Source of the DNA: Chitinophagales bacterium
GTDB lineage: Bacteria > Bacteroidota > Bacteroidia > Chitinophagales > Chitinophagaceae
Length of the DNA stretch: 64,000 bases
Direction of reading: 5' to 3'
Assembly (NCBI GenBank): GCA_020636495.1
Contig: JACJXQ010000009.1
Coordinates: forward strand, 154,077 to 218,076
Below, one piece after another: positions 24,893 through 34,018 of this stretch; the stretch's first letter is position 1, and each line of letters begins with the position of its first letter. The notes below the pieces were generated by a model, which did no database searches, was not told where the DNA came from, and worked only from the letters and a program-made list of their open reading frames with translations. The position numbers and the translations under genes were made by a program.

Positions 24893-25672
24893 ATGAAACT
24901 ACATTTTTATAAATACCAGGGCACAGGCAATGATTTTGTCATAGCAGACAACCGCGAGGGCAAAATACACTTGTCGCAACAGCAGGTTGCTTTTCTTTGT
25001 CACAGGCATTTTGGCATTGGCGCCGATGGATTGATGCTGCTGGAACAGGAAACCGGCTTTGATTTTAAAATGGTATACTACAACAGCGATGGTAATGAAA
25101 GCACGATGTGCGGCAATGGCGGCAGGTGTATCACAGCGTTTGCACAGCTGTTGGGCGTAATAAAAGACGAAGCCAGTTTCGTGGCTATAGACGGTCCGCA
25201 TCATGCAACAATAGATAAACAAGGTATTGTTCACCTGGCCATGCAGGATGTACATCACATAGCTGCACATGCCGATCATACAATACTTAATACCGGTTCA
25301 CCACACTATGTTACATGGGTGGATGATACTGAAACAACGGATGTATTCAATACCGGGCGCAGCATACGCAATAAAGATAATTTTCAGCCGAAAGGCATCA
25401 ATGTCAACTTTGTGCAGGTGCTGGATGGCAGCATAAAAGTAAGAACATATGAACGGGGAGTAGAAGATGAGACCCTGAGTTGCGGAACGGGCGTTACAGC
25501 CAGCGCTATTGCAACAACTAAAAGCACAACAGGAAAATTTGATATGGCTATTCACACTCCCGGGGGTGAACTACGTGTTCAATTTAACAAGACAGAAGCT
25601 TCCAGCGCTACAGACGTAATATTATCAGGCCCTGCTACATTGGTATTTGAAGGGCATATAGAGCTGATATAA
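24893..25672 (+). CDS. dapF: Diaminopimelate epimerase
   Basis: 259 aa. Converts LL-DAP to meso-DAP for lysine and peptidoglycan synthesis. The two catalytic cysteines are Cys73 (MCGNGGR) and Cys197 (SCGTGVTA), and the start GTGNDFV plus GIGADGLML are diagnostic. meso-DAP made here would be the residue handled by the Mpl-type ligase encoded nearby. Its stop abuts the stop of the convergent hemoglobin gene. Confidence 0.96.
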   Translation: MKLHFYKYQGTGNDFVIADNREGKIHLSQQQVAFLCHRHFGIGADGLMLLEQETGFDFKMVYYNSDGNESTMCGNGGRCITAFAQLLGVIKDEASFVAIDGPHHATIDKQGIVHLAMQDVHHIAAHADHTILNTGSPHYVTWVDDTETTDVFNTGRSIRNKDNFQPKGINVNFVQVLDGSIKVRTYERGVEDETLSCGTGVTASAIATTKSTTGKFDMAIHTPGGELRVQFNKTEASSATDVILSGPATLVFEGHIELI

Positions 25673-26083
25673 TTACAGGACAGACTTGTTGCCGCGTTCG
25701 CGAGCCATATTTACTTTCATGCTGATAAGTTGCAGCATTGTGGCGGCCTTCTTTTTCGCTTCGTTGGCCGTTTCGCCTGCAAACATATCATCCACCGTTT
25801 CCGTCCACAGCTTCAGCCAGCGCTCATAGTGTTGCTCAGTCAATGGTATGCGGCGATCCAGTTCAATATGTTTCCCTACCGGGTTGCCCATATACCCTGC
25901 TTTGCCAAATAATACTGTTTCCCAAAAACTGTACATAACTGGTAAATGGTGCGACCAATCTTCCCCGATGATCTCGTGAAAGATATACCCTATGGTATCA
26001 TCTGCTTTTACCCTGTCGTAGAATGTATTGACCAGCAATACTATCTCTTCCCTGGTCTGTATGTCGTGTTTTGTTTGTTCCAT
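25673..26083 (-). CDS. Group III truncated hemoglobin
   Basis: 136 aa. Matches the trHbIII family (Ctb-like): N-terminal REEIVLLVNTFYDRVKADDTIGYIF, central PVMYSFWETVLFG, and the proximal His85 in LTEQHYERWLKLW. Members bind O2/NO and are linked to NO or oxygen stress. Family assignment is firm; a specific role is not. Convergent and abutting with dapF. A TAACTTTA element (one mismatch to TAnnTTTG) lies shortly upstream of the ATG. Confidence 0.9.
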   Translation of the reverse strand: MEQTKHDIQTREEIVLLVNTFYDRVKADDTIGYIFHEIIGEDWSHHLPVMYSFWETVLFGKAGYMGNPVGKHIELDRRIPLTEQHYERWLKLWTETVDDMFAGETANEAKKKAATMLQLISMKVNMARERGNKSVL

Positions 26084-26440
26084 AATGTAAAGTTACCTGT
26101 CACATATATCTTTTATTTTCAAAAACGGGAAAGAAAAAAGCAAATAAGCCTGATCGGAGCGAATATGCGATGATCCGTTCGTCTGATGAAATAGTTATTT
26201 CGTCGGACCAAAATGCACTTTCGTTGAATACGGGGATTAATATTGTGTTAAATGCGTTCCTTTGTAATAGGTTGATAACCAAATGCTTAAACTCATGGGT
26301 TATTAATTAGCGTTTGTCAGCCCTTATGCGCCCTTTTTTTGTAATTGTACCCATACTTATTAACTGTCTTTTTTCTAAAAGAGAGTCTTTTTGCTGAAAC
26401 TTGAGAGAGCCTGTGGGCGCGCCGGGATTCAGCATTTTTT
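26084..26440. other. Intergenic region with an imperfect long hairpin
   Basis: 357 bp without a confident gene. A 13-bp stem (26181-26193 and 26196-26208, GTCTGATGAAATA/TATTTCGTCGGAC) pairs fully when G-U pairs are allowed. A 46-codon plus-strand frame from 26170 (MIRSSDEI...) runs through it but has no membrane or domain pattern. Confidence 0.4.
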
Positions 26441-27103
26441 TTATATATCATTTACGAGGAAACAAAATACTTCACCCGGACCATGTACACCTACTACCAA
26501 TGTTTTCTCTATATCTGCCGTACGGCTGGGGCCTGTATTCAGGTTGATCATGGATGGCATATCGCTGCCATATTTCTTTTTCATTGTATTGATAGCATCA
26601 CCTATATCATGTACCACTTGTCCTGTGTATGCTACAATTATATGTACGGGATAAAAAACAGACGACGTACGACCCATGTTTTGCCTGCTGCTCAATATCA
26701 CCGATCCGGTGCGTGCTACCAGTAGTTCACAACCGGTAATACACGCCTCAGCATCTTCAGGATTACCCTGGCTGGAAAGGGCTATGCTGGAACCTCCTGT
26801 ATTAAGTGCCTCTAATATATCCTGTTCAGAGCAGAGCATTTTTTTCCACCCACGGTTTTCGTGAAGGGAATACAGTTTATCAACCAGTTCCTCCTTATTG
26901 GCACAAAAAACAAACTTACCCCCAAGGGCATTAAAACTTTCGGCAAATTTTTCTTCGTCAGACATACCGGATGAAGTGTATATCTTATCAGACTGGCGCT
27001 TTTCCAACTCGGGATAAGGCATAGAAACAGAAGCTTTGTTGAGCTCTTTTCTGATCCTGGCCAGAATATTTTCCTTAGACTTAGATGTTTTGAATGTCTG
27101 CAT
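26441..27103 (-). CDS. LUD domain protein (LutC/YkgG type)
   Basis: 220 aa from the ATG at 27103 (MQTFKTSKSKENILARIRKEL); an in-frame TTG at 27115 lies inside the promoter box and is rejected. The LUD domain shows ITGCELLVARTGSVILSS and HIIVAYTGQVV, typical of LutC, a lactate-utilisation component. LutA and LutB are not nearby, so its substrate is open. A perfect -7 box (27113-27120) sits 17 bases from the ATG. It is separated from the upstream ftsH gene by a bidirectional terminator. Confidence 0.85.
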   Translation of the reverse strand: MQTFKTSKSKENILARIRKELNKASVSMPYPELEKRQSDKIYTSSGMSDEEKFAESFNALGGKFVFCANKEELVDKLYSLHENRGWKKMLCSEQDILEALNTGGSSIALSSQGNPEDAEACITGCELLVARTGSVILSSRQNMGRTSSVFYPVHIIVAYTGQVVHDIGDAINTMKKKYGSDMPSMINLNTGPSRTADIEKTLVVGVHGPGEVFCFLVNDI

Positions 27104-27112
27104 ATAGTATCG

Positions 27113-27120
27113 CAAAAGTA
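27113..27120 (-). promoter_or_regulatory. -7 box TACTTTTG for the LUD gene
   Basis: A perfect TAnnTTTG on the minus strand, 17 bases before the ATG at 27103. It implies a leader of only a few bases. Confidence 0.6.
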
Positions 27121-27191
27121 AAAAGTAAATGGCAAAATACCCCTTTTGTTCTGCCTTGACGGTAAGATTTGCATTGAATAATGCGATAAAT

Positions 27192-27220
27192 AAAAGAGCG
27201 ACGGTAACCGTCGCTCTTTT
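27192..27220 (-). terminator. Bidirectional-looking rho-independent terminator after ftsH
   Basis: AAAAGAGCGACGG, a TAA loop and CCGTCGCTCTTTT form a perfect 13-bp stem whose outer A/T pairs supply a U-run on either strand. It begins 16 bases after the ftsH stop. Confidence 0.85.
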
Positions 27221-27235
27221 GGAATAATATCTGGA

Positions 27236-29236
27236 TTAAGATGTTGGAATGATATTGTCTGACACCGGGGGAATGATATCAACCGGTGGAGCTGTCTCTT
27301 CCCATGGGCGTGCACCTATGAGACGTTCCATATCGTCTTTGAACAGTACTTCTTTTTTCAGCAATTCTTCAGCAATAGCTTTCACTGAATCCAGTTTCTC
27401 TGTCAGCAGGTGTTTTACTTTCTGATAAGCTTCTTCTATCAGTTTGCGTACCTCGTCATCTATCAGCTTACCTGTCTCTTCAGAGTATGGCTTTGAGTAT
27501 GCATTATCGTTCTGCGGATCGTAGTAGGATATATTACCCAGTACAGGGTTCATGCCATACATACTTACCATTGCGTAAGCCATACGCGTAACGTGCTGCA
27601 GATCGCTGAGCGCACCTGTTGATATTTTACCGAATACGATCTCTTCAACCGCACGGCCACCTAATGTCATACACATATCATCCATAAGGTGGTCGGTATT
27701 GCGTATGTACATTTCTTTGGGCAAGTATTGCGCATAGCCTAGTGCAGCTACACCACGGGGTACGATTGTCACCTTAACTAACGGGTGCGCATGCTCCAGG
27801 AACCAGCCAGAAACAGCGTGACCTGCTTCATGGTAAGCAATTACTTTTTTCTCCTCAGGCAGTATGATCTTGTTCTTCTTCTCCAGTCCACCTATTACAC
27901 GGTCGATAGCATCGTTGAAGTCATCCATATCCACCTCTGTTTTGCCTTTACGGGCAGCTATCAGCGTAGCTTCATTACAGATATTTGCAATATCCGCACC
28001 TGCAAAACCGGGAGTTTGTACCGCCAGTTTATGAATATCCAGGCCTGCAGACCTCTTAATAGGTTTCAGGTGTACATCAAATATTTTTTCACGGCCTTTT
28101 ACATCCGGTACGTCAATAGATATCTGGCGATCGAAACGGCCAGGACGCAGTAATGCTGAGTCTAATACATCGGGCCTGTTGGTAGCCGCAAGGACAATAA
28201 TACCTGTATCCCCGCTGAAGCCGTCCATTTCAACCAGCAGTTGGTTCAGTGTATTCTCACGCTCGTCATTGCTCATCACCATATTCTTACCACGTGCTCG
28301 ACCAATAGCGTCTATCTCGTCTATGAATACGATACAAGGTGCTTTTTCACGAGCCTGCTTGAACAGGTCACGAACACGACTGGCACCCACGCCCACAAAC
28401 ATCTCTACGAAATCGGATCCTGACATAGAGAAGAACGGCACCTGGGCTTCGCCTGCTACGGCTTTTGCCAGCAAGGTCTTACCTGTACCCGGAGGGCCTA
28501 CCAGTAATGCGCCTTTAGGTATTTTGCCTCCCAGCGCAGTGTATTTTTTCGGATTTTTCAGAAAATCAACGATCTCCATTACCTCTACCTTGGCTTCATC
28601 TAACCCCGCTACATCGTTGAATGTTACATTTACACGGGTTCCTTTTTCAAACAACTGTGCTTTTGATTTACCGATGTTAAATATACCACCGGCACCGCCG
28701 CCGCCGCCAGCACCGCCGCCCATTTTGCGCATGATAAAGAACCACATAGCTACCAGGAAGATGACCGGCAACAGGAATGAACTAAAAATGTCATTGAAGA
28801 AACTACCACGCGTTTCATATATCACACGAACGCGGTCATTTTCCGGCACATTCGCCTGGGCTTCTTTCAGGTTAGTTTCAAATTGCTCAACACTACCAAT
28901 GTTAAATTTAGCTACAGGCCCTTCGTTGCTGGCAAAGGGAACTTTGTTTTCAGGGTCTTTTTTCGCGTTTTCTGTTGATCTCTGATATATCTCTACTTCT
29001 GATTTATTCACTACCACCAACTTCTCAACTTTGCCCTGGTCCAGGTATTTCTGGCGAAAATCCTGGAAACTCATCTGTTCGGTGCTGCCACCCATGTTCC
29101 CGCTGAAGAAATTCAACCCTATGAGCAACAACACCATGATACCATATATCCAATAGATATTGAATTTGGGCCCTTTGCGTGGTGACTTGTTATCTTTCCC
29201 CGGACCCTGTCCGGGCTTAAACTTATTATCTTCCAT
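27236..29236 (-). CDS. ftsH: ATP-dependent zinc metalloprotease FtsH
   Basis: 666 aa. Membrane-anchored AAA+ protease that degrades damaged membrane and regulatory proteins. First membrane helix at residues ~27-44, periplasmic domain to ~150, second helix at ~154-169, then a glycine-rich stretch (172-184, nearly all G/A), the AAA module with Walker A GPPGTGKT (247-254), Walker B IVFIDEID, SRH region and the zinc site HEAGH (469-473). The long Gly/Ala run between helix 2 and the AAA domain is a flexible linker. It is downstream of rsfS by 43 bases and probably shares its promoter. Confidence 0.97.
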   Translation of the reverse strand: MEDNKFKPGQGPGKDNKSPRKGPKFNIYWIYGIMVLLLIGLNFFSGNMGGSTEQMSFQDFRQKYLDQGKVEKLVVVNKSEVEIYQRSTENAKKDPENKVPFASNEGPVAKFNIGSVEQFETNLKEAQANVPENDRVRVIYETRGSFFNDIFSSFLLPVIFLVAMWFFIMRKMGGGAGGGGGAGGIFNIGKSKAQLFEKGTRVNVTFNDVAGLDEAKVEVMEIVDFLKNPKKYTALGGKIPKGALLVGPPGTGKTLLAKAVAGEAQVPFFSMSGSDFVEMFVGVGASRVRDLFKQAREKAPCIVFIDEIDAIGRARGKNMVMSNDERENTLNQLLVEMDGFSGDTGIIVLAATNRPDVLDSALLRPGRFDRQISIDVPDVKGREKIFDVHLKPIKRSAGLDIHKLAVQTPGFAGADIANICNEATLIAARKGKTEVDMDDFNDAIDRVIGGLEKKNKIILPEEKKVIAYHEAGHAVSGWFLEHAHPLVKVTIVPRGVAALGYAQYLPKEMYIRNTDHLMDDMCMTLGGRAVEEIVFGKISTGALSDLQHVTRMAYAMVSMYGMNPVLGNISYYDPQNDNAYSKPYSEETGKLIDDEVRKLIEEAYQKVKHLLTEKLDSVKAIAEELLKKEVLFKDDMERLIGARPWEETAPPVDIIPPVSDNIIPTS

Positions 29237-29279
29237 TGTTCGTTCCTAAGTTCTTTTTGATCCTGTTTTAACAGTTTAA

Positions 29280-29678
29280 TTAGTCATTGTGTTCAACACG
29301 GCCGGCATCGCCCCAAAGGCTTTCCAGGTTATAGAATTTGCGATGGTCACGCTCAAAAACATGTACTACAATGTTCACATAATCGATCAATGTCCATTTT
29401 TCACCTCTTTCCACGTGATATGGTAGTTCATCACAATCTTCTTTAACGATCTTTTCGACGTTATCAACAATTGCCTTTATCTGGGTATTTGATTGTGCCT
29501 CGCATAGAATAAAAAAGTCGGCAACAGCTTCGTCAATCTTCTTCAAATCGAGAGAAACAATATTTTCTGCCTTTTTCTCCTGTACTGCTTTTATTACAGA
29601 CTTAAATAGTTTACTACTTCTTGTAAGCCCTTCAGCAGATTTTTTTCTTCCCTGTAATACGGTAATAATTTTCTCCAA
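29280..29678 (-). CDS. rsfS: Ribosome silencing factor RsfS
   Basis: 132 aa. RsfS (RsfA/Iojap family) binds L14 and blocks subunit joining in starvation. DUF143 features: IVSLDLKKIDEAVADFFILCEAQSNTQ in parts, GEKWTLIDYVNIVVHVFERDHRKFYNLESLWGDA. The only usable start is TTG at 29678; an in-frame TAG lies five codons upstream and no ATG exists near. Divergent from birA, which also uses TTG, with 56 bases between the two starts. The -7 box is at 29719-29726. Confidence 0.93.
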   Translation of the reverse strand: MEKIITVLQGRKKSAEGLTRSSKLFKSVIKAVQEKKAENIVSLDLKKIDEAVADFFILCEAQSNTQIKAIVDNVEKIVKEDCDELPYHVERGEKWTLIDYVNIVVHVFERDHRKFYNLESLWGDAGRVEHND

Positions 29679-29694
29679 ATTCTGGTCTATCTAT

Positions 29695-29702
29695 TATGTT
29701 TG
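29695..29702 (+). promoter_or_regulatory. -7 box TATGTTTG for birA
   Basis: A perfect TAnnTTTG match 40 bases before the birA TTG start. It lies downstream of the rsfS start site, so the two divergent promoters overlap. Confidence 0.55.
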
Positions 29703-29718
29703 GCAATATCTTTACAGT

Positions 29719-29726
29719 CAAAAATA
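29719..29726 (-). promoter_or_regulatory. -7 box TATTTTTG for rsfS-ftsH
   Basis: A perfect TAnnTTTG on the minus strand, 48 bases before the rsfS TTG start (leader ~35 bases). The birA -7 box lies 17 bases further in the direction of transcription. Confidence 0.55.
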
Positions 29727-29734
29727 ACTAAAGT

Positions 29735-30493
29735 TTGTCAGTAAAGTTACAAGCAGTTCTAAATGCTCCCGTTATTGAACTTATTACCATAGACAGTACC
29801 AATAACTATGCCATGCGCCTGATAGATGCCGATACGGCACAGGCCGGCCTGACAATAGTGACTGATGTGCAGACCACAGGGAAAGGGCAGAGGGGTAGAA
29901 AATGGATAGACACCCCCCGTGAAAGCCTGTTAATGAGCCTTGTGACCGTTCCTGAGCTGGAAATTGAGCATCAATTTTCATTTAATGTTCTTATATCACT
30001 GGCTATTGCAGATTACCTGCAGGAGATATACGAAAATTGGGACATACGTATCAAATGGCCCAATGATATTATCATCAATGACAAAAAGGCAGGTGGCATA
30101 TTGATAGAAAACGTGATACGTGGTAATCATTGGGCATATAGTGTAGTAGGCATAGGTATCAATATTTTGCAATACCGCATGCCAGATGAGTTGCCTTATG
30201 CTACCTCACTCAGGATAGAAAGCGGCAAACAGTTCAACATATCTGAGCTGGCTATAAAGTTGCGTGAACGTATTTTTACCTACCTGTACTCAGAGCATGA
30301 CATGGTCGATATGCTCAGGTTGTATAACGAGGTATTGTTCCGCAAAGACCAGCCCCAGAAATTCAAGTTGGCCAATGATGAATTTTCGGGTATAGTGATG
30401 GGGGTAACGGGCAACGGATTATTGCAGGTAAGACCCGGTAGTGGCGATATTGTTAATTATGCCCATGGCTCGGCAGAATGGCTGTGGAGCTAA
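29735..30493 (+). CDS. birA: Biotin--[acetyl-CoA-carboxylase] ligase
   Basis: 252 aa. Adenylates biotin and transfers it to biotin carboxyl carrier protein. Motifs: STNNYA (21-26) for the biotin pocket, GKGQRGRKW (49-57) and IKWPNDIIINDKKAGGIL, with the small C-terminal SH3-like domain. There is no N-terminal helix-turn-helix, so it is the monofunctional ligase and not the E. coli-type repressor. It starts at TTG (29735) because an in-frame stop precedes it and the next ATG would delete the biotin-binding motif. Confidence 0.92.
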   Translation: MSVKLQAVLNAPVIELITIDSTNNYAMRLIDADTAQAGLTIVTDVQTTGKGQRGRKWIDTPRESLLMSLVTVPELEIEHQFSFNVLISLAIADYLQEIYENWDIRIKWPNDIIINDKKAGGILIENVIRGNHWAYSVVGIGINILQYRMPDELPYATSLRIESGKQFNISELAIKLRERIFTYLYSEHDMVDMLRLYNEVLFRKDQPQKFKLANDEFSGIVMGVTGNGLLQVRPGSGDIVNYAHGSAEWLWS

Positions 30494-30533
30494 TGTCGTT
30501 ACTGCATAATTTTTTTTAGTTTCGACAACCCAA

Positions 30534-32402
30534 ATGAGCATATTCAGCAAAGAACATCGCATTACATGGTTACACATAGCTATTATGGCAATAGCTGTAG
30601 TATTGGCGTATAGTAAAATATTCAATGCGGGGTTCATGTCGTGGGATGATATTGACTATGTTTTTCATACGCCTGACATCTCCTCATTTACAGCAGAGCA
30701 TCTCAAAAATATGTGGTCGGAGTATTACATAGGTAACTACCAGCCACTGCCAATGATGAGCTATGCTCTTGATTACTTAATAGTTGGTGACAAACCATTT
30801 ATCTACCACCTCACCAATATAGTTTGGCATATAGCTGATGTGATATTGCTGTATGCCTGTATCAAAAAAATGGGTGGTAACGCTTACATAGCCCTGTTTG
30901 CAGCATTACTATTTGCAGTGCATCCCGTACAGACGGAAAGCGTATCGTGGATAGCCGCACGGAATAAGGTGATGAACGGTTTCTTCTTCCTGCTGGCAAT
31001 GTACATATATATAGACTACCTGCTTACCCACAAGAATAAGAGGCTTATTTGGGTGTACATTTTCGGCCTGTTGGCCTACCTGAGCAAACTGACGGCTGTA
31101 ACATTGCCATTTGCATTGCTGGCTGTAGATATATGGATGGCACGGCCGCTGAACGGTAAAAAAATATGGCTGGAAAAATTACCACTGGTATTGCTGGCTA
31201 TACCTATCGGTATTATCAACCTACAGGCGCAAGACCAGGTATCTTTCCTGAACCTGCACCCTGAATTTAACTTCGGGCATACCATTGTTTTCGCAGGCTA
31301 TGCATACGTACAGTATATCATCAACCTGCTGGTACCTGTGCGATTATCTGTTCTTTACCCCTACCCTACGGCTATCGGACCAGTACACATCCTGTACACA
31401 ATATTGGCAATAGCTATAGTGGCAACCGGAGTAATAGCTTACAGAAAAAAGTGGTTTACATTGGCCGGAGGTATTTTATTCTACACGGTCAATATTGCTA
31501 TAGTACTGCAATTTGTACAGTTTGGTGAAGTACTGATGGCAGACCGTTATTTGTACCTGGCGGGTATTGGTGTATGGTATCCTATGGCATTTTTCGGATA
31601 CCAATATTTCAACAAAAACAAAGAAAAAACAACAAAGGCAGGCCTTGCTGTTATTGCAGCCATGTGCCTTATATATGGCGGTGCTACTTTTATGCGGAAT
31701 GATATCTGGCTGTCAGAACTTAACTTCTGGCAATCTGTAACTGATAAATTCCCTGAATCGTCTGTAGCGCAAAGCAGCCTGGGTGGCGTATATATGAATA
31801 AAGGCGAGAACACTACGGCGATGAGCTATATTGAAGAGGCTATCAAACTGGACGAAAACAACTACAAAGCATGGTACAACAAAGGTGTGCTGATGCTGCG
31901 CAAAGGCGATGCACAGGAAGCATTATATGCCCTGAACAGGGCCATTCGTCTGAATGAATATTCAAAAGCATTATTCACACGGGCACTACTTTACCAGCAA
32001 ACAGGCAACTATAACAAAGCCCTACCAGATATTGAAAAAGTATTGGCCACCGAACCCCAAAATGCCCGTGCCTACTACATATACGGGGATTGCATAGAAC
32101 AACAAGGGAACCTTGATAAAGCGTTACAGGCATACAATTCGGCTATACAGTATGACCCGAACGACCCTCTTTTTTACCTGCGCAGGGGATTGGTACAGGC
32201 AAAAACAGGACGCAACCAGGAGGCAATAAGCGATATGAGTAGCGCCATACAGATAGACAATAAATATGCTGAAGCATGGTATTGGCGGGGTATGATAAAA
32301 CACCGGTCAGGCATGATGCCCTGCGACGACCTGAACAAAGCACGCAATCTTGGTCTTGATGCAGCCACAGAAGCTCTGACCGAGATATGTAATACCCACT
32401 AG
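30534..32402 (+). CDS. TMTC-like membrane protein with TPR repeats (GT-C fold)
   Basis: 622 aa. The N-terminal ~390 residues are a multi-helix membrane domain. Like the eukaryotic O-mannosyltransferase TMTC family, it has an early acidic motif (FMSWDDIDYV, the GT-C DxD-like position), HPVQTESVSWIAARNKVMNG and a Lys/Pro rich first loop. The C-terminal ~210 residues carry TPR units (AWYNKGVLMLRKGDAQEALYALNRAIRL and three further helix pairs). It is inferred to transfer a mannose-type sugar from a polyprenyl-P donor to proteins. A TAGTTTCG element (one mismatch) lies about 15 bases before the ATG. Convergent with pabA-type gene; their stop codons overlap by four bases. Confidence 0.82.
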   Translation: MSIFSKEHRITWLHIAIMAIAVVLAYSKIFNAGFMSWDDIDYVFHTPDISSFTAEHLKNMWSEYYIGNYQPLPMMSYALDYLIVGDKPFIYHLTNIVWHIADVILLYACIKKMGGNAYIALFAALLFAVHPVQTESVSWIAARNKVMNGFFFLLAMYIYIDYLLTHKNKRLIWVYIFGLLAYLSKLTAVTLPFALLAVDIWMARPLNGKKIWLEKLPLVLLAIPIGIINLQAQDQVSFLNLHPEFNFGHTIVFAGYAYVQYIINLLVPVRLSVLYPYPTAIGPVHILYTILAIAIVATGVIAYRKKWFTLAGGILFYTVNIAIVLQFVQFGEVLMADRYLYLAGIGVWYPMAFFGYQYFNKNKEKTTKAGLAVIAAMCLIYGGATFMRNDIWLSELNFWQSVTDKFPESSVAQSSLGGVYMNKGENTTAMSYIEEAIKLDENNYKAWYNKGVLMLRKGDAQEALYALNRAIRLNEYSKALFTRALLYQQTGNYNKALPDIEKVLATEPQNARAYYIYGDCIEQQGNLDKALQAYNSAIQYDPNDPLFYLRRGLVQAKTGRNQEAISDMSSAIQIDNKYAEAWYWRGMIKHRSGMMPCDDLNKARNLGLDAATEALTEICNTH

Positions 32403-32965
32403 TACATCTCTGCCCAGTTCTTAAGCATCTGTAGTCCGTGATTGGTACCAATACTTTCGGGGTGAAACTGGATGCCGACACAAGGATATTGTTCGTGCGC
32501 TACAGCCATTATGATATTGTCATCAGTTGAGGTAGCTAATACCTGAAGACCCGTACCCTCTAAGTTGTCAATAGCCAGCGAATGATAACGCATTACCGTA
32601 CAGGGCGATTGTATGTTGCCGAAAAAAGGATGACCGATGTGAGCAACTTCACTTGTTTTACCATGCATCGGGTATGGGATATGTATCAGTTCTGCCCCGA
32701 AAAACATACCCAATGCCTGATGCCCAAGGCAGACCCCCAGTATGGGTATCTTATCATGGAAGTATTGTATCGCATCCAGCGTAATGCCTGCCTGCAAAGG
32801 TGTTTCAGGGCCCGGTGAGATAATAAGTCGTTCCGGGTTGAGTGCTGCCATTTCTTCAACCGTCAGCTCATCGTTGCGATACACCTTACAATCATTACCC
32901 GTCTGCAACAGGTAGTGATGTAATATATAAGTGAATGAATCGTAGTTATCCAGCAGTACCCACAT
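32399..32965 (-). CDS. pabA: Anthranilate/aminodeoxychorismate synthase glutaminase subunit
   Basis: 188 aa class I glutamine amidotransferase. Catalytic triad is visible: Cys79 in GVCLGHQALG, His168 and Glu170 in QFHPES. It supplies ammonia to PabB or TrpE; without a neighbour chorismate-binding subunit the choice between PabA and TrpG is uncertain, and PabA-type is only the more frequent annotation for stand-alone copies. The ATG overlaps the end of the CvpA-family gene by 20 bases. Confidence 0.88.
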   Translation of the reverse strand: MWVLLDNYDSFTYILHHYLLQTGNDCKVYRNDELTVEEMAALNPERLIISPGPETPLQAGITLDAIQYFHDKIPILGVCLGHQALGMFFGAELIHIPYPMHGKTSEVAHIGHPFFGNIQSPCTVMRYHSLAIDNLEGTGLQVLATSTDDNIIMAVAHEQYPCVGIQFHPESIGTNHGLQMLKNWAEMY

Positions 32966-33503
32966 GTTGCGGAATGTATTCGTTTACATTATCAAAGAAA
33001 TGTTCCAGGTCGGAGAAAACATCTTTAGCCATTGGCCAGAGGTAACCCACCTTTGCCGCTACCCATGGCGCCAGCGGCTGAATGTATTCATAGGTTTTTG
33101 ATTCGGCTATCATTTCGGGCGTTACTATCTTCATTTCCGTACCCAGCCAGAGCAAAGCACTCCATGCCATAGTAACGATGAAAGCATAGAACATTCCCCC
33201 CAAGCCTTTATTGACCCAGCCCAGCATTACCGCCTGCATGGCCGACTCGATAGCTTTTGCTATGAGCCGGACGCCCCATACTACCCCAACAAAAAGTATG
33301 ATATAACTAATGAGCTGTGCCCAGCCCGACGTGACATAACCTTTTTCAAAAAGCCATGTGGCCAATACCTCAGACAATTTGAGCGAAACAATAATGCCCA
33401 GTACAATTGCCAGCACAGAAAAAGCGGCTACAATGATACCTTTCATGTAGCCGCGAATAAAAAAAATGATGATCAATGATATGGCAATGATATCTAACAG
33501 CAT
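32946..33503 (-). CDS. CvpA family membrane protein
   Basis: 185 aa with four likely transmembrane segments (LLDIIAISLIIIFFIRGYMKG, FSVLAIVLGIIVSL, LISYIILFVGVVWGV, GMFYAFIVTMAWSALLWLG). The GYMKG turn after helix 1 is the typical CvpA motif. CvpA proteins have been linked to colicin V production and envelope stress. It overlaps the pabA-type gene and follows YqeY by 12 bases. Confidence 0.85.
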   Translation of the reverse strand: MLLDIIAISLIIIFFIRGYMKGIIVAAFSVLAIVLGIIVSLKLSEVLATWLFEKGYVTSGWAQLISYIILFVGVVWGVRLIAKAIESAMQAVMLGWVNKGLGGMFYAFIVTMAWSALLWLGTEMKIVTPEMIAESKTYEYIQPLAPWVAAKVGYLWPMAKDVFSDLEHFFDNVNEYIPQHVGTAG

Positions 33504-33515
33504 CAGCCTGTAAGA

Positions 33516-33962
33516 TTATGCCAGCAAGCGCTTCACCGTTTCTGAAATGGTTTTGCCGTCAGCTTTTCCTGCCAGTTGTTTTGATGCAACACCCATTACC
33601 TTTCCCATATCAGCAGGACTTGCGGCACCAACCTGGGCAATGATAGCTTTCAATTCCGTTTCCAGTTCTTCGGCAGAGAAAGGTTTTGGCAGAAAACGTT
33701 CCAGTATTGCCAGCTCTTCCTCTTCCTTGGCTGCCAGGTCGGCACGGTTCTGCTGCGTGAATATGTCTAATGAGTCACGGCGCTGCTTGGCCATTTTCTG
33801 CAGCATTTTCATTTCGTCCGCCTCGGTTATCTCGCTTCCGCTACCCGATGTTTTTTCCAATAATATAGCTGATTTGATAGCACGCAGTGTACGCAATTCA
33901 GCCTCATTCTTAGCTTTCATAGCAGCTTTCATTTCTGCCATTACTTTTTCTTCCAGCGTCAT
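33516..33962 (-). CDS. GatB/YqeY domain protein
   Basis: 148 aa stand-alone YqeY domain, an all-helical family related to the tail of GatB that binds tRNA. Features: MAEMKAAMKAKNEAELRTLRAIKSAILLE, RRDSLDIFTQQNRADLAAKEEEELAILERFLPKP and GAASPADMGKVMGV. Function of free YqeY proteins is not well defined. It is the first gene of the YqeY-CvpA-pabA run on the minus strand. Confidence 0.9.
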   Translation of the reverse strand: MTLEEKVMAEMKAAMKAKNEAELRTLRAIKSAILLEKTSGSGSEITEADEMKMLQKMAKQRRDSLDIFTQQNRADLAAKEEEELAILERFLPKPFSAEELETELKAIIAQVGAASPADMGKVMGVASKQLAGKADGKTISETVKRLLA

Positions 33963-34018
33963 AGTTCTATGTATTTATTCAGTATTATTACTTACTAAGG
34001 TAAAAAATATTACCGGGC

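Noticed and set aside
27103..27117. TTG start at 27115 for the LUD gene
   Set aside because: It lies within the -7 box TACTTTTG; the ATG at 27103 is the natural start.
29407..29422. CACGTG in the rsfS coding region as a parS site
   Set aside because: Only the central CACGTG and a few flanking bases agree with the parS consensus; it is inside a conserved coding sequence.
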